In this document: positions 40,978 to 50,334 of the stretch, one piece after another | How positions within the stretch are numbered: position 1 is the first letter of the stretch | Layout: each line of letters starts with the position of its first letter | Origin: UBA1941 sp046329555 | Lineage (GTDB): Bacteria; Bacteroidota; Bacteroidia; Chitinophagales; LD1 | DNA length: 64,000 bases | NCBI GenBank assembly: GCA_046329555.1 | Contig: JAXLUK010000002.1 | Coordinates: forward strand, 248,001 to 312,000 | Direction: 5' to 3' | Program-made: the position numbers and the translations under genes | Notes under the pieces: model-generated | Database searches by the model: none | Seen by the model: the letters and a program-made list of their open reading frames with translations, nothing else | Told to the model about the DNA's origin: nothing

Positions 40978-41002
40978 AAAAAAGGCGGGGTTGCCCCCGC
41001 CT
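40978..41002 (-). terminator. Intrinsic terminator after the LRR/T9SS gene
   Basis: Minus-strand stem AGGCGGGG-GCAA-CCCCGCCT followed by a T-run; it lies 18 bp after the stop of the 41020-42921 gene. Confidence 0.88.
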
Positions 41003-41019
41003 GAACTATTCCTATCTTC

Positions 41020-42921
41020 CTACCTACTAACCATCAGCCGCAACTGCCGGCTTCCAACTGCCGTCTGCACCTGTAACCAATAAACCCCTTCAGTTACCTG
41101 GCCCAGAGGCAGCGCCAACTGTGTTGGCCCACCCACAGGCATGAACACGACCTCCCTGCCCGCTATATCCACTAAACGAACCGCCTCCATCGGCTCACTG
41201 CTGTACAAGTTCACTACTCCTTTCGCCGGATTCGGCACGGCGCGCAACTGCACTTCCTGAACCGTCAAAATACCATTAGGTGTATATTCTACCTGATTTG
41301 AATCAGCACCGGCATTCAACGCCACCGACTTACCCTGCCCGTCAACGGCTACCACGTCGGTGATAAACGATTTGTTATTCCAATACGCTAAATTCTTCCC
41401 GTTAATATTATCGGTGATGATAATAGAGCGAAACTCAGCAATAGTACCATTGCCTCCTCTGCTGGTGTGATCAATGCCGGTAATAGCCGCTTTCACCACT
41501 CCGGTACCGGCAAACGTGCGGCTCAGGTGAATGCTGTTTTGCGGCGTTCCTAACCACGAACTAACAAAAGAGAATTGCAGCTTTCCGGTATCTACCACCA
41601 ACGGATCGAAATGAAACTGGAACGATAATCCATACAACGCAGCCACCGGCGTAGTGGCATCACCCAGTGAAATGGTAGTAATCAACGTATCGCCAGCTAC
41701 CACCACATTTTTCGAAAAACGAACATTCAGCACGGGCGCACCCGCACGCCAGGGATCATTTCCGCCATCAGTTTTCTGATGGTACAATCCAAAATTCTGC
41801 ACTACAGCTAAGGTATCAGCCGCATTGATGGTGCCGTTGCCATTGCAGTCAGCAAACTTGTAATTCAACCCACCCTGAAACGTATCCGTCCAATCCGTGG
41901 CCTGCTGTCCAACCCAGGCAATAGAAGCCCCACTGCGCACTGGCCCTGTGGCGCCGTAACCTAATCCAATATGGAGTAAATCCGACTGATCGGCGCGGCG
42001 ATCGTTATTGGCATCGCCGGGATAAACCAGTTGCACATACGAACAACCATAAGGATTCGCCGTACTGCACAACGGCACGTTGTTTACATTAGGTCCACTG
42101 GTTAGCACATTCCGCGTGGGCACACAACCGATAGCCGCTGAATCAAAACGCAAATCCTTAATGTAATTGAACGAAGGCAAACAATGAAGATTCGGATTGC
42201 TGGTAAAATCAGCATGATCATTCACCACCAATGGCAGATTGGTTAATGAGGTCAATTGATTGTTGCTGCATTGCAATACCTCCATCGTATCAGGTAATGC
42301 CGGCAGGCTGCTGAACGAGTTGTAATTACATTCTAAATAACGCATCGTCATAGGGATAGTAGGCATGGTGGTCATCCCTCCTGAAGTACAATATAATACC
42401 ACCAACCCCTGCGGTAAAATCGGAATCGTTTTGGGTGCACCAAAACCACACCACAACGATTGCAGTCCGGATGGCAAACGACTCAAATCCATGATTGGTG
42501 TGCCGTCTACATGCAAATCGATGATATCCGGCCAAACCAGCGGATTGGTTTGAAAAGTTTGAATGCCCGAATACGTCAGATCAAGATATTGTAAAGTAGC
42601 GGGCAAGACCGCAGGCAATTGAGTGAATTTGTAATCGCTGCGTACCGAGAGGCTGGTTAGTGCTTTGAAATAGTGAATGCCGGTAATATCAAGTACATTG
42701 GTATCGTTGTTAATGTCGACACTGGTGGCTGATAAAACTAAGGAACAAGTGGTATCCAGTTGCCAGCCAGAAGTACTGTTGCCCGACAGGCAGGCCGAGT
42801 AACCATTGTTCGCTAACCACTGTCCAAAGCCTTTGTCGGGCAATGGCACATACTGAGCGCGTAGCGCGCCCATAGCCATTATGCTGAAGGCTACCAAAAG
42901 AAGTAATCGTGTTGTTTTCAT
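41020..42921 (-). CDS. T9SS-exported leucine-rich-repeat and dockerin-like protein
   Basis: 633 residues from the ATG at 42921 (signal peptide MKTTRLLLLVAFSIMAMGALRA). Residues about 60-260 form irregular leucine-rich repeats (LPATLQYLDLTYSGIQTF; LPDTMEVLQCSNNQLTSL). Next comes a dockerin-like calcium segment (GDANNDRRADQSDLL and DCNGNGTINAADTL), then a cohesin-like beta-sandwich (about 390-540). The C-terminus is a T9SS sorting domain (VPNPAKGVVNLYSS; GREVVFMPVGG; GVYWLQVQT; RQLRLMVSR). Cell-surface or secreted; ligand unknown. Transcribed alone with its own terminator. Confidence 0.85.
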   Translation of the reverse strand: MKTTRLLLLVAFSIMAMGALRAQYVPLPDKGFGQWLANNGYSACLSGNSTSGWQLDTTCSLVLSATSVDINNDTNVLDITGIHYFKALTSLSVRSDYKFTQLPAVLPATLQYLDLTYSGIQTFQTNPLVWPDIIDLHVDGTPIMDLSRLPSGLQSLWCGFGAPKTIPILPQGLVVLYCTSGGMTTMPTIPMTMRYLECNYNSFSSLPALPDTMEVLQCSNNQLTSLTNLPLVVNDHADFTSNPNLHCLPSFNYIKDLRFDSAAIGCVPTRNVLTSGPNVNNVPLCSTANPYGCSYVQLVYPGDANNDRRADQSDLLHIGLGYGATGPVRSGASIAWVGQQATDWTDTFQGGLNYKFADCNGNGTINAADTLAVVQNFGLYHQKTDGGNDPWRAGAPVLNVRFSKNVVVAGDTLITTISLGDATTPVAALYGLSFQFHFDPLVVDTGKLQFSFVSSWLGTPQNSIHLSRTFAGTGVVKAAITGIDHTSRGGNGTIAEFRSIIITDNINGKNLAYWNNKSFITDVVAVDGQGKSVALNAGADSNQVEYTPNGILTVQEVQLRAVPNPAKGVVNLYSSEPMEAVRLVDIAGREVVFMPVGGPTQLALPLGQVTEGVYWLQVQTAVGSRQLRLMVSR

Positions 42922-43096
42922 ATTTCGATTTTTAAAGTTTATAAAAAGTATCATACTCTATAGACCACAAAAGAACATTTCGGTGGCGTCAGAAAAAAGT
43001 ACTAATTCTTCCTTTTATACAGCATTTTTTTTCTTTAAACAACCATTTTAATACCTAATTAGTCTTCTGATATATTGTTTTTATACGATTGTTTTT

Positions 43097-44539
43097 ATGG
43101 AAGGAAGTAAACTGCACCTATTGCTCAGCAGCCTGTCGGCGCCGGAACTCAACCGGCTCGCTAAATTTCTAAAGTCGCCCTACCACAACGACGACCAGCA
43201 CCTGGTACGGTGTTTTGCCGCATTGCTTCCGTACTATAAAAAACAACAACCCGCCTTGCCCGAGCGCGCCCGGCTGTGGAAGAGTACTGGCGAAAGTGCA
43301 GCGCTTACCAATTTGCGCTTCGCCCGATTGTTATCTGATTTATTGAAGAAGACGGAACACTTTCTCACAGTAGAACGGCTTCGCGAGAGTCGCCAGGATG
43401 CTACTTACTTCCTGCTGGATGCCTATAACAATCTGGCTATGCAGAAGCACTTTCAGGCGCCATATGTTTTCGCTGTAGAACAACTGGAAAAACAACCGTT
43501 ACGCGACAGCGATTATTTCTTTCATCGGTTTCGGTTGAATGTACAGCAGTACCATTTCCTGGAAAATAAAATGCAGCGCACCACACAAAAAAATCTACAG
43601 GAAACCATTCACAGCCTCGATGTTTTCTACCTCATCAATAAGTTACGCTATAGTGCTGCCGTACTCCATTACAAACAATTCCTGAATATGGAAGACCCAC
43701 CGGGCTTGCAGGGCTTGATGGCGCAACTGCGCACTGAACCGCCTACGGTTCCGGTAGCAGAAATCTATTACTACATTGTACTAACCCTCATTCAGCCCGA
43801 TACTGAATCGCATTATCAACGCCTCAGCAATTTATTGTTTAAACATACCGCATTACTCCAGGAGGATACCCGTAAGGAAGTCTTTGCCTACACCCTGAAT
43901 TATTGCATCCGAAAAATCAACCGCGGACTTAGCCAATATCAGGTGGAACTATTCAAGCTGTATAAAGACGCGCTGAAATTGGGCCTGCTGCTGCAAGGAA
44001 AACAACTCAATCCCTGGGATTTTAAGAACATCGCCACTGTGGCGCTGCGCAACAAGGAATATAAATGGACCGCCTCATTCCTGGAAAAATACTTGCCACT
44101 CTTACCTAAAGCGGAACAAGAAAATGCGCGCACTTTTAATCAGGCCCGCTATTTCTTTGCTACTGCACAATACGACCGGGTTTTACAGTTATTGCAGCAT
44201 GTTGAGTACAGCGATATTTTTTATTTGCTGGATAGCAAAACAACCCTTATGAAAACCTATTTTGAGTTACGGGAATATCAGCCGTTGTTATCACTGAAAG
44301 AGAGCTTTAGAATTCTGCTTCGCCGAAAAAAAATGATCTCCCCCCAAAACCGCACGAACTACGGCAACTTCGCCCGGCTGCTGATGTCGCTCTATCGCTC
44401 TGGGCCCGGTAATCGCGCCAAGCTGGAAGTCCTAAAAAAAACTATTTCCAACACACAGAATATTGCCGACAAAAGCTGGCTGGAAGACAAAGTAAACCAA
44501 TGGCTCTACGCGCTGGATAGCCGCACGGCCCGTTTTTGA
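43097..44539 (+). CDS. Uncharacterised helical protein, conserved-looking, 480 residues
   Basis: A cytoplasmic protein with no signal or membrane segment, starting MEGSKLHLLLSSLSAPELNR. It is almost wholly alpha-helical with irregular helical-hairpin repeats (e.g. WTASFLEKYLPLLPKAEQEN, QARYFFATAQYDRVLQLLQH), reminiscent of TPR proteins. The N-terminal LSAPELNRLAKFLKSPYHN pattern is one I associate with an uncharacterised Bacteroidota family. It lies 28 bp upstream of the M42 peptidase gene in the same direction. Function unknown. Confidence 0.75.
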   Translation: MEGSKLHLLLSSLSAPELNRLAKFLKSPYHNDDQHLVRCFAALLPYYKKQQPALPERARLWKSTGESAALTNLRFARLLSDLLKKTEHFLTVERLRESRQDATYFLLDAYNNLAMQKHFQAPYVFAVEQLEKQPLRDSDYFFHRFRLNVQQYHFLENKMQRTTQKNLQETIHSLDVFYLINKLRYSAAVLHYKQFLNMEDPPGLQGLMAQLRTEPPTVPVAEIYYYIVLTLIQPDTESHYQRLSNLLFKHTALLQEDTRKEVFAYTLNYCIRKINRGLSQYQVELFKLYKDALKLGLLLQGKQLNPWDFKNIATVALRNKEYKWTASFLEKYLPLLPKAEQENARTFNQARYFFATAQYDRVLQLLQHVEYSDIFYLLDSKTTLMKTYFELREYQPLLSLKESFRILLRRKKMISPQNRTNYGNFARLLMSLYRSGPGNRAKLEVLKKTISNTQNIADKSWLEDKVNQWLYALDSRTARF

Positions 44540-44567
44540 TTTACCGCCACAATACTACTTTTGTGGG

Positions 44568-45671
44568 ATGGCAAAGAAAAAATCGAAGAGCGCTCCGTCG
44601 CTGCTGAATGCCGCCGATCTGGCGTTTTTTCGCAACTACATCAACAATGCTTCACCTACCGGTTTCGAGGCAGAAGGTCAGAAGCTATGGCTGGAATACC
44701 TCAAACCATCTATTGATGAATACCATGTAGATAATTATGGCACCGTTTACGGAGTGATTAACCCGGGCGCAGCATTCAAAGTGGCTATTGAAGCGCACGC
44801 CGATGAAATTAGTTGGTTTGTGAGCTACATCACCGCCGATGGATTGATTTATGTAAAAAGAAATGGCGGCAGCGACCATCAGATTGCTCCTTCAAAACGC
44901 GTTTGGATTCACACACGAAAAGAACGCATCCCTGCGGTTTTTGGCTGGCCAGCTATTCACACACGCAGAAGCGGACAGGAAAAAAGCCCGACCATGGAGA
45001 ATATTTTTCTGGATTGCGGCTGCACTTCAAAAAAGGAAGTAGAAGCCAAGGGTATCCATGTGGGTTGTGTGATTACCTATCAGGATGAATTTTTTGAATT
45101 GAACAACCGATACTTTGGCGGAAGAGCGCTGGATAATCGCGCCGGAGGTTTCATGATTGCGAAGGTGGCTCACTTGTTGAAGCAGAATAAAAAGAAGTTG
45201 CCGTTTGGCTTATACATCGTTAATTCTGTTCAGGAAGAAGTGGGGCTGCGCGGCGCTGAAATGATTGCCGATACCATTCACCCGAATTGCGCCATTATCA
45301 CTGACGTGGCGCATGACACCACTACACCTATGATTGACAAAATTGTTGAAGGTGATTTTAAATGCGGCGATGGCCCCATGCTGACTATTGGTCCGGCTGT
45401 TCACAATAAACTGCTGAACCACATTCGCGATGTGGCCGACAAGAAGAACATTCCTTACCAGATGGATGCTGCTTCGCGCGCCACCGGCACCGATACGGAT
45501 GCGTTTGCTTACACTCGTGGCGGTATCCCAAGTGCGTTGATTTCTCTTCCCCTGCGTTACATGCATACGACTGTTGAAATGGTGCATCGCGATGATCTGG
45601 AAAATGTGATTAAGCTGATGTATGAATCGCTGCTGGCGCTGAACCCGCGCATGAACTTTAAGTATTTGTAA
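44568..45671 (+). CDS. M42 family metal-dependent aminopeptidase/glutamyl-type peptidase
   Basis: 367 residues. The co-catalytic metal centre is readable: EAHADEIS (His/Asp), RALDNRAGG (bridging Asp), VQEEVGLRG (catalytic Glu and metal Glu), DVAHD (Asp) and YMHTTVEMVH (His). M42 enzymes are cytoplasmic, tetrahedral aminopeptidases often annotated as FrvX or endoglucanase. A TACTTTTG element (44556-44563), with TTTTTG about 17 nt further upstream, looks like a Bacteroidota promoter ending 4 nt before the ATG. It is followed after 1 bp by the epimerase gene. Confidence 0.9.
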   Translation: MAKKKSKSAPSLLNAADLAFFRNYINNASPTGFEAEGQKLWLEYLKPSIDEYHVDNYGTVYGVINPGAAFKVAIEAHADEISWFVSYITADGLIYVKRNGGSDHQIAPSKRVWIHTRKERIPAVFGWPAIHTRRSGQEKSPTMENIFLDCGCTSKKEVEAKGIHVGCVITYQDEFFELNNRYFGGRALDNRAGGFMIAKVAHLLKQNKKKLPFGLYIVNSVQEEVGLRGAEMIADTIHPNCAIITDVAHDTTTPMIDKIVEGDFKCGDGPMLTIGPAVHNKLLNHIRDVADKKNIPYQMDAASRATGTDTDAFAYTRGGIPSALISLPLRYMHTTVEMVHRDDLENVIKLMYESLLALNPRMNFKYL

Positions 45672-45672
45672 A

Positions 45673-46629
45673 GTGCTGGTAGTTACCGGAGCAGCAGGCT
45701 TTATTGCCTCGCAACTGGCCGCTGCATTACATGGTGAATCGTTGGTTTTAGTAGATGATTTTTCGGCAGAAAAAAAAGCTAAAAACCACACAGCGCTGGA
45801 AGGATTGCGCATTCCCAGAGAACAGTTTGCAGATTGGCTGGTAGAACACGCAGATGAGGTGGAGTTAGTTTTTCATCTCGGCGCACGCACCGACACGACC
45901 GAATTTAATTTTCGGGTATTAGACGGATTGAATACAGCTTACAGCAAAACCTTGTGGGAGATTTGCTCAGTAAAAAACATTCCGCTGATCTATGCATCTT
46001 CTGCGGCAACGTATGGTTTGGGTGAACAAGGCTTTGATGATGATCCGTCGCGTATGGCATCACTTAAACCACTCAACCCTTATGGTTTATCGAAGCAATT
46101 ATTCGATATGCATGTGATGCAATCCAGTGTATCGCCTTCGTTTTGGGCAGGATTGAAATTTTTCAATGTTTATGGCTCGCATGAGCAACATAAAGGCCGA
46201 ATGGCCTCAGTAGTCTTCCATGCCTATCACCAGATCAAAAACACCGGCGCGCTGCGTTTATTTCAATCACATCATCCCGATTTTAACGATGGTGATCAGC
46301 TACGCGATTTCATTTATGTTGATGATGTTGTTGCGGTGTGTTGTTTTCTGCTGCAACAATTCCGGGAGGGAAAAACGATTCGCGGCATTTACAATTTAGG
46401 AACAGGAAAGGCGCGCAGTTTTAATGATTTGGCAAAGGCTGTTTTTGATAGCATGCAAAAGCCTGTAAACATCCAATACATCCCAACACCTGAAGATATT
46501 CGCGATAAATACCAGTATTATACTGAAGCAAAAATGGATCGGTTGCGCGCGATGGGCTATCATCAACTTTTCACTTCTTTAGAAACAGGCATTTCATTAT
46601 ACATCAATTACCTGCAACAACATGGCTAA
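45673..46629 (+). CDS. hldD: ADP-glyceromanno-heptose 6-epimerase-like protein
   Basis: 318 residues with a GTG start 1 bp after the previous stop; MLVVTGAAGFIASQL is a natural SDR N-terminus. It is an extended SDR with the NAD-binding GxxGFIA, catalytic YGLSK (Tyr/Lys) and the HldD-type segments LGARTDTTE, FFNVYGSHEQHKGRMASVVFH in outline, and RDFIYVDDV. HldD makes ADP-L-glycero-D-manno-heptose for the LPS core. Other heptose genes are not in the window, so another nucleotide-sugar epimerase activity is possible. Confidence 0.85.
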   Translation: MLVVTGAAGFIASQLAAALHGESLVLVDDFSAEKKAKNHTALEGLRIPREQFADWLVEHADEVELVFHLGARTDTTEFNFRVLDGLNTAYSKTLWEICSVKNIPLIYASSAATYGLGEQGFDDDPSRMASLKPLNPYGLSKQLFDMHVMQSSVSPSFWAGLKFFNVYGSHEQHKGRMASVVFHAYHQIKNTGALRLFQSHHPDFNDGDQLRDFIYVDDVVAVCCFLLQQFREGKTIRGIYNLGTGKARSFNDLAKAVFDSMQKPVNIQYIPTPEDIRDKYQYYTEAKMDRLRAMGYHQLFTSLETGISLYINYLQQHG

Positions 46630-46978
46630 GAATTTCTTTTCTCAATATCCTACCTTCTACAAATACGATCGATTCTGGATTGGATTGCTCATTGGCTTGT
46701 TGGTGCCTTTACTTGGCATATTCATAGTGTTTGGCTACGGCTGGGGTCGACACCTGTTGTTTCAGGCCGATATGGTTCCGCTTTCTACGCTGTTGCAAAG
46801 CGCCCGCTCCTTGCCGCGGCTCAGCAGCTTCATGAGTGTGGGCTGCATTCTGAACTTAGGTGTCTTTTACTACTTCCTGAATAAAGATTATTTCAATGTT
46901 GGAAAAGGCGTCATCATGGCCACCATCATCATTTCTATTCCGGTGGTTATTAATGTAATCAGAACAGGATTAGTCTGA
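46622..46978 (+). CDS. Small membrane protein of unknown function
   Basis: 118 residues with three hydrophobic segments (IGLLIGLLVPLLGIFIVFGY; FMSVGCILNLGVFYYF; VIMATIIISIPVVINVI). It overlaps the epimerase gene by 8 bp and so is probably co-translated with it. Its end overlaps the convergent DUF4340 gene by 9 bp. I do not recognise a named family. Confidence 0.75.
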   Translation: MAKNFFSQYPTFYKYDRFWIGLLIGLLVPLLGIFIVFGYGWGRHLLFQADMVPLSTLLQSARSLPRLSSFMSVGCILNLGVFYYFLNKDYFNVGKGVIMATIIISIPVVINVIRTGLV

Positions 46979-48019
46979 GCCCTTTTTACTGGCGCCAGGT
47001 TTGATATAAAACTCACTGAACTGCCGCAAAACATTTCCCCAAACATAGTACTGCACCAAGACAAAATCTGCACCGCCATGAACTGTGGCGTAGAAATGTT
47101 CTGAATCATACAACAGCGGCCTACCTTCGCTGTCAACACGCGTAACGCTGCGTTCATTCAATGGCATGTAGTACAATACCGCTTCTTCTACGGATTTATT
47201 TTTTGCTTTTACAGAAATGGTACAATAGGGGTTTTGTCGCAGAATAGAATCTTTGATTGGATTGTTGTTTTCATACGCTTCCATTGAAATAGCCGCATAA
47301 AAATCGAGATACTGCCGGATGTGGCGTTGTTTCGGTTGTTCATCTGCCAGCGCCCCCTGTTGCTTCATCACGAAAGAATCCGTACCACTGATGCGCTCCA
47401 ACTCAAAAGAGCGCTCAGGCTTCTGGTGATAGTTCACCTGCAACGTTTCGATAGAGCTATGATCTTCCCGAAACACCCAGCGATTGCGCCAGTTGTCAAG
47501 AGACGGATAATATCGCTGTGTAAGATAGGAAGGCTGACCGGGAATGCCGGTGATATAGGCTTGTTTAGCCGGATGCCCATCCACCTCAAGAATCATAAAA
47601 GTGCCTTCGCCGTTTGAAGTAGGTCCGCCAACGGTGTAGGCCTTCATCAAAGTGTTAGCTGCATCATAAATTTCAATTCTGGTGCTGCTCTGGTGCATGT
47701 CTTTCAACACATTCTCTAACATGGTTGGCGGAACCACATTCTTGGGCCGCACCTTCTGAATAGCCGTCATCAGCAACGATAGTGTTGCTTCGTTTACCGG
47801 ATACCGATGATCAATGAGCCAGCCCTGCGCTTCATGGGTTAACTCCATTTGATGACCATCAATCGCCTTTAGTACAATGCGATGAATGGCCTGCACATCA
47901 TCTACCGCAAAATTGCTTTCAATTTTCTCGATGGTGGATGGCGAATAGCGATACAGAAACCAACCCGCCGCGCCAGCCAGTAAGGCGAGTATCAGCAGAT
48001 ATGGAAGGTACTTTTTCAA
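46970..48019 (-). CDS. DUF4340 domain membrane-anchored protein
   Basis: 349 residues with an N-terminal membrane anchor (YLPYLLILALLAGAAGWFLY) and a large extracytoplasmic domain carrying DUF4340-like strands (IVLKAIDGHQMELTHEAQGW; GTFMILEVDGHPAKQAYI; WRNRWVF). In other bacteria DUF4340 proteins often accompany GldG-type ABC genes, but gldFG is 39 kb away here. It overlaps the slyD-like gene by 4 bp, so the two are co-translated. Function unknown. Confidence 0.8.
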   Translation of the reverse strand: MKKYLPYLLILALLAGAAGWFLYRYSPSTIEKIESNFAVDDVQAIHRIVLKAIDGHQMELTHEAQGWLIDHRYPVNEATLSLLMTAIQKVRPKNVVPPTMLENVLKDMHQSSTRIEIYDAANTLMKAYTVGGPTSNGEGTFMILEVDGHPAKQAYITGIPGQPSYLTQRYYPSLDNWRNRWVFREDHSSIETLQVNYHQKPERSFELERISGTDSFVMKQQGALADEQPKQRHIRQYLDFYAAISMEAYENNNPIKDSILRQNPYCTISVKAKNKSVEEAVLYYMPLNERSVTRVDSEGRPLLYDSEHFYATVHGGADFVLVQYYVWGNVLRQFSEFYIKPGASKKGSD

Positions 48020-48522
48020 TGGTGAGAATGATCGCCGTGTGCGTGAATATGTCCATGCGCGATTTCGGTTTCATGCGCCTGACGCACCTCCACCACCTCG
48101 CCGCTGAAATACAATGTTTCTCCTGCAAAAGGATGATTCATATCAATCGTCACATCATTTGTACCAATCTCTGTAATTCTACCTTGATGGGGATGACCGT
48201 TCTGATCTTGCAGTGGAATAATATTTCCTAACTGAATCATATCAGAAGCATCTTGACCATCCATTACAAATGCCGCTTTTTCTAATTTAATCACCGCCAT
48301 TTCGTCGCGCTCGCCATAACCGTTCTCAGGTGTCAGCACAAACTGAAACTGGTTGCCCGCTACTTTTCCTTCCAGATTCTTCTCAAATAAATCCAGCACA
48401 TTCTGATGACCAAATAAGAACTGGAAAGGCTGCTCCTTCGTAGCCTCATCGCGCACTTCGCCATTGGGTTCGGTACGGAGTTGGTAAGAAATGGCAACTA
48501 CGGTGTTTTTTGCTGCTTGCAT
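48016..48522 (-). CDS. slyD: SlyD-type FKBP peptidyl-prolyl isomerase
   Basis: 168 residues. The FKBP domain (VVAISYQLRT ... FLFGHQNVLDLFEKNLEGKVAGNQFQFVLTPENGYGERDEMAV in outline) is interrupted by an IF chaperone loop (about residues 75-130), the SlyD design. The tail is His-rich (HETEIAHGHIHAHGDHSHH), as in metal-binding SlyD proteins. It probably acts in the cytoplasm on folding and nickel handling. It overlaps the DUF4340 gene downstream. Confidence 0.9.
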   Translation of the reverse strand: MQAAKNTVVAISYQLRTEPNGEVRDEATKEQPFQFLFGHQNVLDLFEKNLEGKVAGNQFQFVLTPENGYGERDEMAVIKLEKAAFVMDGQDASDMIQLGNIIPLQDQNGHPHQGRITEIGTNDVTIDMNHPFAGETLYFSGEVVEVRQAHETEIAHGHIHAHGDHSHH

Positions 48523-48706
48523 GTTTAATTTATTAGCCCGCGAAGATAGGAAAAGCCCTCAAAGCGCATTTCTATGCTACGGGATAAAGCCCCCTAGGCA
48601 TTGCTTAAAGAACGGCCAAAACACGCACCATCAAAGGATTCTGACCACAAATTGAAATTGTCATTAATTCGTTAGATTTTCTGGTTTAACACCAGTTAAC
48701 GATTTC

Positions 48707-49579
48707 TTACCAACCTACCCGCCATTGCCTGTAATTTTGCGGCACCGCGCCGAATCCTTCATAAAAACGAGCAATGCCGGGTTCAGATGAACCTTCAAAA
48801 TCATACAGCAAACCTTGATCACTGTAGTGATTCAAAATATACGCCGTTAGAAAATGCATGGCACCCACCTTCCTTCCTGCTTCATTCACCGCAGGTAACA
48901 AGTGAATCCTGCGATGGCCATGAGATACAATGCCGGCAATAGCGAGCCAGGCTCCCGCATCATCCAGTGCTACAAACCAGCTGATTAGATTGCGATCGGT
49001 AAATGCCTTCGTTAATTGCTGAAGCTGTTGCTGATGTCGGGATTTAAAATGCTTATCACGAAGGGCTGTGTGCGCCACATAAAAATCTAACAACGCCTTG
49101 ATGCTGGCATCACACTCAGCAGCGCTCACGCCCTGGCGCGCAGCTTTTGCCAATTGCCGCCGGGTATGCGCAGAAAAACCAGATTGTACCGATTCCGAAG
49201 CGTTCAAAGGCAAAATCAAATTGGTTCTTTCAACGCCTTCCATTTTTTCTACTGCATTCTGAAAATTCAAATTGTAGTGCGCCCGGGTATATTGCTGGCC
49301 TACCCATTCCAACCAATCAGCAACCGATGAACCAGCACTGGCACCTACTACGCCCAACTGCTGACAAAACAACGGCTGATAAACATAACTAGAGAAAAAA
49401 CGGCGGGCTACGGGCAACGGCATCACTTGTTCATAATCTCCGGCAACACCGGCTTTCCATCCTGGAGCCACTGCATCCAGATACCACGTATACGCATAAG
49501 GCAACGGAGCCTTATCTACCAGCGCATTCCAACGTGCTGCATCAACTTCTTTTCCGGAAAGCAACTGAAAGGCCGCCAT
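48707..49579 (-). CDS. GNAT/FemAB-like acyltransferase
   Basis: 290 residues. The two-lobed GNAT-like organisation is suggested by an N-terminal lobe (about 1-120) and a C-terminal lobe with RRQLAKAARQGV, LAIAGIVSHGHRRIHLLPAV and GAMHFLTAYILNHYSDQGLLYDFEGSSEPGIARFYEGFG in outline, as in FemAB-type or Acetyltransf_6 proteins. These transfer amino-acyl or acyl groups, often in peptidoglycan or polysaccharide synthesis. It starts 2 bp after the stop of the dehydrogenase-like gene upstream. Substrate unknown. Confidence 0.75.
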   Translation of the reverse strand: MAAFQLLSGKEVDAARWNALVDKAPLPYAYTWYLDAVAPGWKAGVAGDYEQVMPLPVARRFFSSYVYQPLFCQQLGVVGASAGSSVADWLEWVGQQYTRAHYNLNFQNAVEKMEGVERTNLILPLNASESVQSGFSAHTRRQLAKAARQGVSAAECDASIKALLDFYVAHTALRDKHFKSRHQQQLQQLTKAFTDRNLISWFVALDDAGAWLAIAGIVSHGHRRIHLLPAVNEAGRKVGAMHFLTAYILNHYSDQGLLYDFEGSSEPGIARFYEGFGAVPQNYRQWRVGW

Positions 49580-49581
49580 CT

Positions 49582-50301
49582 TTAAAAATCATCTTCGGCC
49601 ACTACTTTCTTCTCCTTTTTGATTCGATAGAAAGTTTCGTTTCGCAAATATTTTGTTTTCAGCAGCGGGCAAATTACATATCGCTCATCCTTGGTGTCTT
49701 CATAAAGCGCTGCCAACGTTTCAAACACCGCGCTGATGCCAATTTTATCACACCATTCCAATGGTCCGAACGGATAATTAGTGCCCAATTTCATGGCCTG
49801 ATCAATATCCTCAATAGAAGCTGTTTTTTCCTGAACCGTGTAAGCCGCCTCATTAATAATCATAAACAAGATACGCGCCTTCACCAAACCAACCCGATCT
49901 TCAACCGGCAGGAAGGTAACCCCTAAACCACCCAACAACTTTTCGGCATCCGATAATTCAAATTTGCGGTAGCTGCTCAACTCCCACACCGGATTCGCTA
50001 TAAACTCCGGCAAGGCGTTTATCCCAAATAACTGACATTTCACTTTCACATCGGCGCTATACACCGCTTCTGCCAGCGACAACTTCACAGCACTTACAAA
50101 AACCGGGGTGTCTTTTAAAGCAGCGTACAAGGGAAGATTAGACGGATCATCGTCGAAATTCAAATCAAACAACACATCATAGGCATCAAAATCCTCTTCC
50201 TCATCACCATCGCTGAAATCAACTTCCATACGATCGTTAATAGCCAGGCGGCTGCGCATGGCCGCGGCGCGGTCGGGTTCTCCTATCAGCAAGATTTTCA
50301 T
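49582..50301 (-). CDS. 3-hydroxyacyl-CoA dehydrogenase C-terminal-domain protein with degenerate N-terminus
   Basis: 239 residues. The C-terminal half (about 130-225: VGLVKARILFMIINEAAYTV, EDIDQAMKLGTNYPFGPLEW) is the 3HCDH helical domain with the NYPFGPLEW signature. The N-terminal Rossmann-like part starts MKILLIGEPDRAAAMR and lacks the usual GxGxxG, being shorter than in active enzymes (about 280 residues). NAD binding is therefore doubtful and it may be non-catalytic or regulatory. It is 2 bp upstream of the acyltransferase gene. Confidence 0.75.
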   Translation of the reverse strand: MKILLIGEPDRAAAMRSRLAINDRMEVDFSDGDEEEDFDAYDVLFDLNFDDDPSNLPLYAALKDTPVFVSAVKLSLAEAVYSADVKVKCQLFGINALPEFIANPVWELSSYRKFELSDAEKLLGGLGVTFLPVEDRVGLVKARILFMIINEAAYTVQEKTASIEDIDQAMKLGTNYPFGPLEWCDKIGISAVFETLAALYEDTKDERYVICPLLKTKYLRNETFYRIKKEKKVVAEDDF

Positions 50302-50334
50302 CGCTGCGAAAGTACGTTTTATTTACTTTGTGTG

